Positions 61,131 to 64,000 of a DNA stretch of 64,000 bases are shown here, in pieces. How positions within the stretch are numbered: position 1 is the first letter of the stretch; each line of letters starts with the position of its first letter. Origin of the DNA: Gossypium raimondii (lineage: Eukaryota; Streptophyta; Magnoliopsida; Malvales; Malvaceae). The notes under the pieces are model-generated. The model ran no database searches. It had not been told where the DNA came from and was given only the letters and a program-made list of their open reading frames with translations. A program made the translations under genes and the position numbers. The DNA lies in NCBI RefSeq assembly GCF_025698545.1, contig NC_068567.1, positions 7,874,001 to 7,938,000 of the forward strand, written 5' to 3'.

Positions 61131-62680
61131 TTTTCGTTTTTTTATTAGTTATATTTTAGGATTTAGATATTTAATCTTATGTTAAAACTAGAAAAAAAAA
61201 AGGTTTCCGAGAGCAATGGAGGAGCTAGAAGCAATTTGGGGTCAAGTACGAACAACCGAAAGCCTTTGAAGTCATATCATCATATAACAATCCCATGGCG
61301 CGACACACCTATTTTGAATCTGAAAATCTGAGAATCCGTTGTCTTGTCATGCCATACACATTTTATGGCGCGACATACACACTTTGAAGCAAACATAAAG
61401 GCAAAATTTCACTTTATGTCGCACCATGCCTTCTTTATGGCCCGACATGCAAGCCATTTTCTACAACTTTTTGTTCTTGGTTCAATGCAATCTTTAGAGA
61501 TATTCTCCGTGTTTGCACTGCAAGTCAAGCCCTAGATGACCTCTATATATTGCCCTTATTATAAGACACACCTTCCAAGCCTTCACAAGCAACCAAACAC
61601 CCTTTGTTACTCTATTCTTCGAGATTCCACTAATTTTATGCCTTTCACTTGTGACGTAGTCTTAAAACGAAGAGGAGCGACCATTTAGAAGCTGAATCAG
61701 GAGCTGATAACTTCAAAGAACTTCGTGAAAGAGAGCTCAAAATTTATCTTTGAGCCATTTGATGAAAATCTCCTCTTTAGGAGATAGGTTTTGAGTTATT
61801 GCTTTCATTAAACAGTAAAACAATAGAGATAGTTTGGTTCCATAGATGGGAGAAGTTTTTTGCCATCTTAAAGGGATGAGCCTGTATGTCAATCATCTAG
61901 GAATTTTACACTGCCTTAAGGGAGATGGAGATGACTCGAGAATTTGATGTACCACGGTTGTGGGTTTTCATTTGAAGGAAAGAAATTGCCATCTCACCTC
62001 TCGAGATAGCAAGGTACCAATGAGACGATCCAAGCGTTATTTACAACCAACGAAGTATCCAATACGAGAAATTGGTGTGAAGCATTTGGTGGGAATTTGT
62101 AAGCGGAAAAGAGCTATTAAAACAAAGCCACATCTAGGTGAGACGATGTTTCTGAATTCGGAATGGATAGTTCGATGGATGCAAGAAACGAGACCAATCT
62201 ACGAGGACTATACATGGAAAAGCAAGTTGGGGCTGCCTCAATTCCCAGCAACAAAATATGAAGCAAAGGCGAAATCCAATAAGATAGAGATAGAAGAAGA
62301 TCCAGAGGAAGACCCAGAAGAATATCTTGAAGAAATCTGGATTCAGAAGGTGATCCGGACAAAGCTAACGAAGAGTCGGACCATTGATAACCTAGGGTCC
62401 CTCTAATAAAACCTTTGTATAATCTTTTATTGATTGGAATCTTACCATTAAAAAAAATCATTTTCTAAGTTCATTGTTGAATAGGCTACAAAAGCTTTCA
62501 TAAAGCTAATATTTTGCTCATTAGAGTATTGTAGTCAATTCTTCTGCCCAATAACTTAAGAATGAAAATTTTGGACATGCTCTACTCAACCAAAAAATGA
62601 ACACATTTCGAGAATTTAATTGATTGACTACTATTCACTGCATCTATCACTACATCCTATAAATAAACCAAATATCATCA
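61131..62680 (+). other. Unrecognised remnant with an open frame at 61960-62406
   Basis: The 148-codon frame at 61960-62406 (basic N-terminal half, acidic EEDPEEDPEEYLEEIW segment) has no family I recognise. It may be an Athila-type accessory or gag remnant. 61300-61460 holds four diverged copies of a 'tatggcgcgacatac'-like motif. 62410-62680 shows nothing. Confidence 0.3.
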
Positions 62681-63470
62681 TCATTCATTTCCTTGTTAAC
62701 ATTATTGGGACCTTTAAAAAAGTTCAATGGTTTATCCTTGAATGATATTTTTTCACACTCTGAAGACTACATGAATCCTCATTTTCGGGAAGGTTTTTCA
62801 CTTATAGACAAACCTTCTCATTGGCCTTACTTATACCCTTTTTCGAGATTGACACCCTCCCTAAGTGCTTTTGCCATTCACCATCTTCTTTTTTTTTTCT
62901 CTAATATGAATACTTTAAAGATTCAATTAGGATGTATTGGAGTTTATAATCAATTTAAAATTTGGATGACAATTTGGAATAGACATGTTTCAAGGGTTGG
63001 GCTACTTATTCAAGCCCGAAGGCTTGTTTAATATTTGATAGGGTTTGGACAAAAATATTAGGTTTAAAAAATGAGCTTTAGCAACAAAAAATATTCCATT
63101 TAAAATATGAGTTGGGTTGGGGCTTCAATATTCAAAGCTCGAGTTTAGCTCGATTCAACCCGTTTTTAAGTTTATAATATGTTTTTACTTTTTTATTTTA
63201 TGTATTATGTATTTCATATCATATAAATTTCAATATATTATACTACAATGTAAATATTAAAAAAATGTTAACTTGTTTATATTTAGAGTTTTAGTAAAAT
63301 AAAAATTATATAATAACAGTAAAAGAAATGTCTATATATAGTTAGCTGAATGACAACTACTTTTTATAACAACTAAATTTGTTGTAGAACCTATTTTTAT
63401 GATCTATTTTTACCTTATATAATAACTTTCCACCTAGAATAACAATAATTGTAAATTATGAATTACTTTC
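62681..63470. other. AT-rich intergenic DNA
   Basis: An open frame at 62693-63031 has no recognisable domain. 63180-63470 is highly AT-rich. No transposon end is clear. Confidence 0.4.
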
Positions 63471-64000
63471 TTTACTAAATTGATTTTCTTTACACCTCTA
63501 ATCCGTGGCCCCACTGATTACCCTGTTTGGTTAGCTGTATTGCCCTAATACGGGCCTATTACCCAGCGCACCGATTCTCCATCTTCCCTTATGCAGCGCC
63601 GATTTGTAATCCCTTCCAAAGAAAGGATTACCTAATCGGTCCTCTTTTACCCTCCAAGCCGTTGCAGCATCTTCTTCTTTTTTTCATTTTTCTTCCCATT
63701 TCCTTCCAACCTTCTCCCTCCTTTCATGCTTCTATCCTGACCAACCCTTTAACAAACCCTAACAACCCTCAACAAGGCCTTCAATTACGAATCGTATGAG
63801 GTAACAGAGTAATGTATAGTAGCGAAATGGTTCCCAAGCACGCTTTTCCTTCTTCTATTCCTTTGATTTCAATTAAATTTCTTTATATATACCATGAATT
63901 TAATGATCTGTTCTTGAAATATTGTTTCTTTATTTTTGTTTTTTTGGGGAAAAAATGGATTTGCCTTTCATTTCATTCCATTTCTACCGAAATCGAAAAT
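63471..64000 (+). other. Possible 5' region of a gene continuing past the right edge
   Basis: Base composition shifts to mixed with CT-rich stretches (63640-63740: cttcttctttttttcatttt...), as in plant 5' UTRs. A short frame (63527-63799, ...LTNPLTNPNNPQQGLQLRIV) ends before any recognisable domain. 'cctaatacgggcctattac' at 63545-63563 is a near palindrome that may mark a MITE end. Confidence 0.3.

Overview
The window is nuclear DNA of a dicot, most likely cotton (Gossypium) or a close Malvaceae relative. It is AT-rich, its genes are split by short GT-AG introns, and it is packed with plant transposons. The link to cotton is inference: the LEA gene at 32.3-33.4 kb resembles the cotton LEA D-29 family as I remember it, and several repeats look like types common in cotton. 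No search was run.

Six host genes can be built from open frames, splice signals and exon phases. (1) 11165-11956 (-): an intronless Cys-rich zinc-finger protein. (2) 13153-16067 (-): mitochondrial ribosomal protein L3, five exons, 322 aa. (3) 32338-33441 (-): a LEA_4 protein with a signal peptide, two exons, 338 aa, with seed/ABA-type promoter motifs. (4) 35533-37962 (-): a PB1-bearing domesticated Mutator transposase (MUSTANG type), 741 aa. (5) 46706-49341 (+): a TruA-family tRNA pseudouridine synthase, six exons, 335 aa. (6) 49983-53666 (-): GCR1, a seven-transmembrane receptor-like protein, nine exons, 313 aa, with one GC-AG intron. These genes are functionally unrelated; genes 5 and 6 are convergent neighbours.

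Layout: 1-9.3 kb holds LTR fragments and a MITE. 9.3-16.4 kb holds genes 1 and 2. 16.4-31 kb is a nested transposon block: a palindromic MITE, a 3.2-kb TG..CA element carrying a hAT MITE, and a decayed but structurally complete 5.2-kb Ty1/copia element inside an older LTR-like sequence. 32.3-38 kb holds genes 3 and 4. 38.4-40 kb is a LINE remnant. 41.1-45.6 kb is an LTR-bounded element with no recognisable retrotransposon proteins. 46.7-53.7 kb holds genes 5 and 6. From 53.9 kb to the end are Harbinger, LTR and Athila-like remnants and simple repeats.

The most interesting object is the 41.1-45.6 kb element. It has about 0.3-kb LTRs and a tRNA-Met-type primer-binding site. In sense orientation it carries a decayed piece of a polypyrimidine-tract-binding-protein RRM and a decayed piece that looks like the RNA polymerase I factor TAF1C. 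A 1.07-kb Mutator-like foldback element is inserted at its LTR/primer-site junction. I read it as a non-autonomous retrotransposon that captured two host gene fragments.
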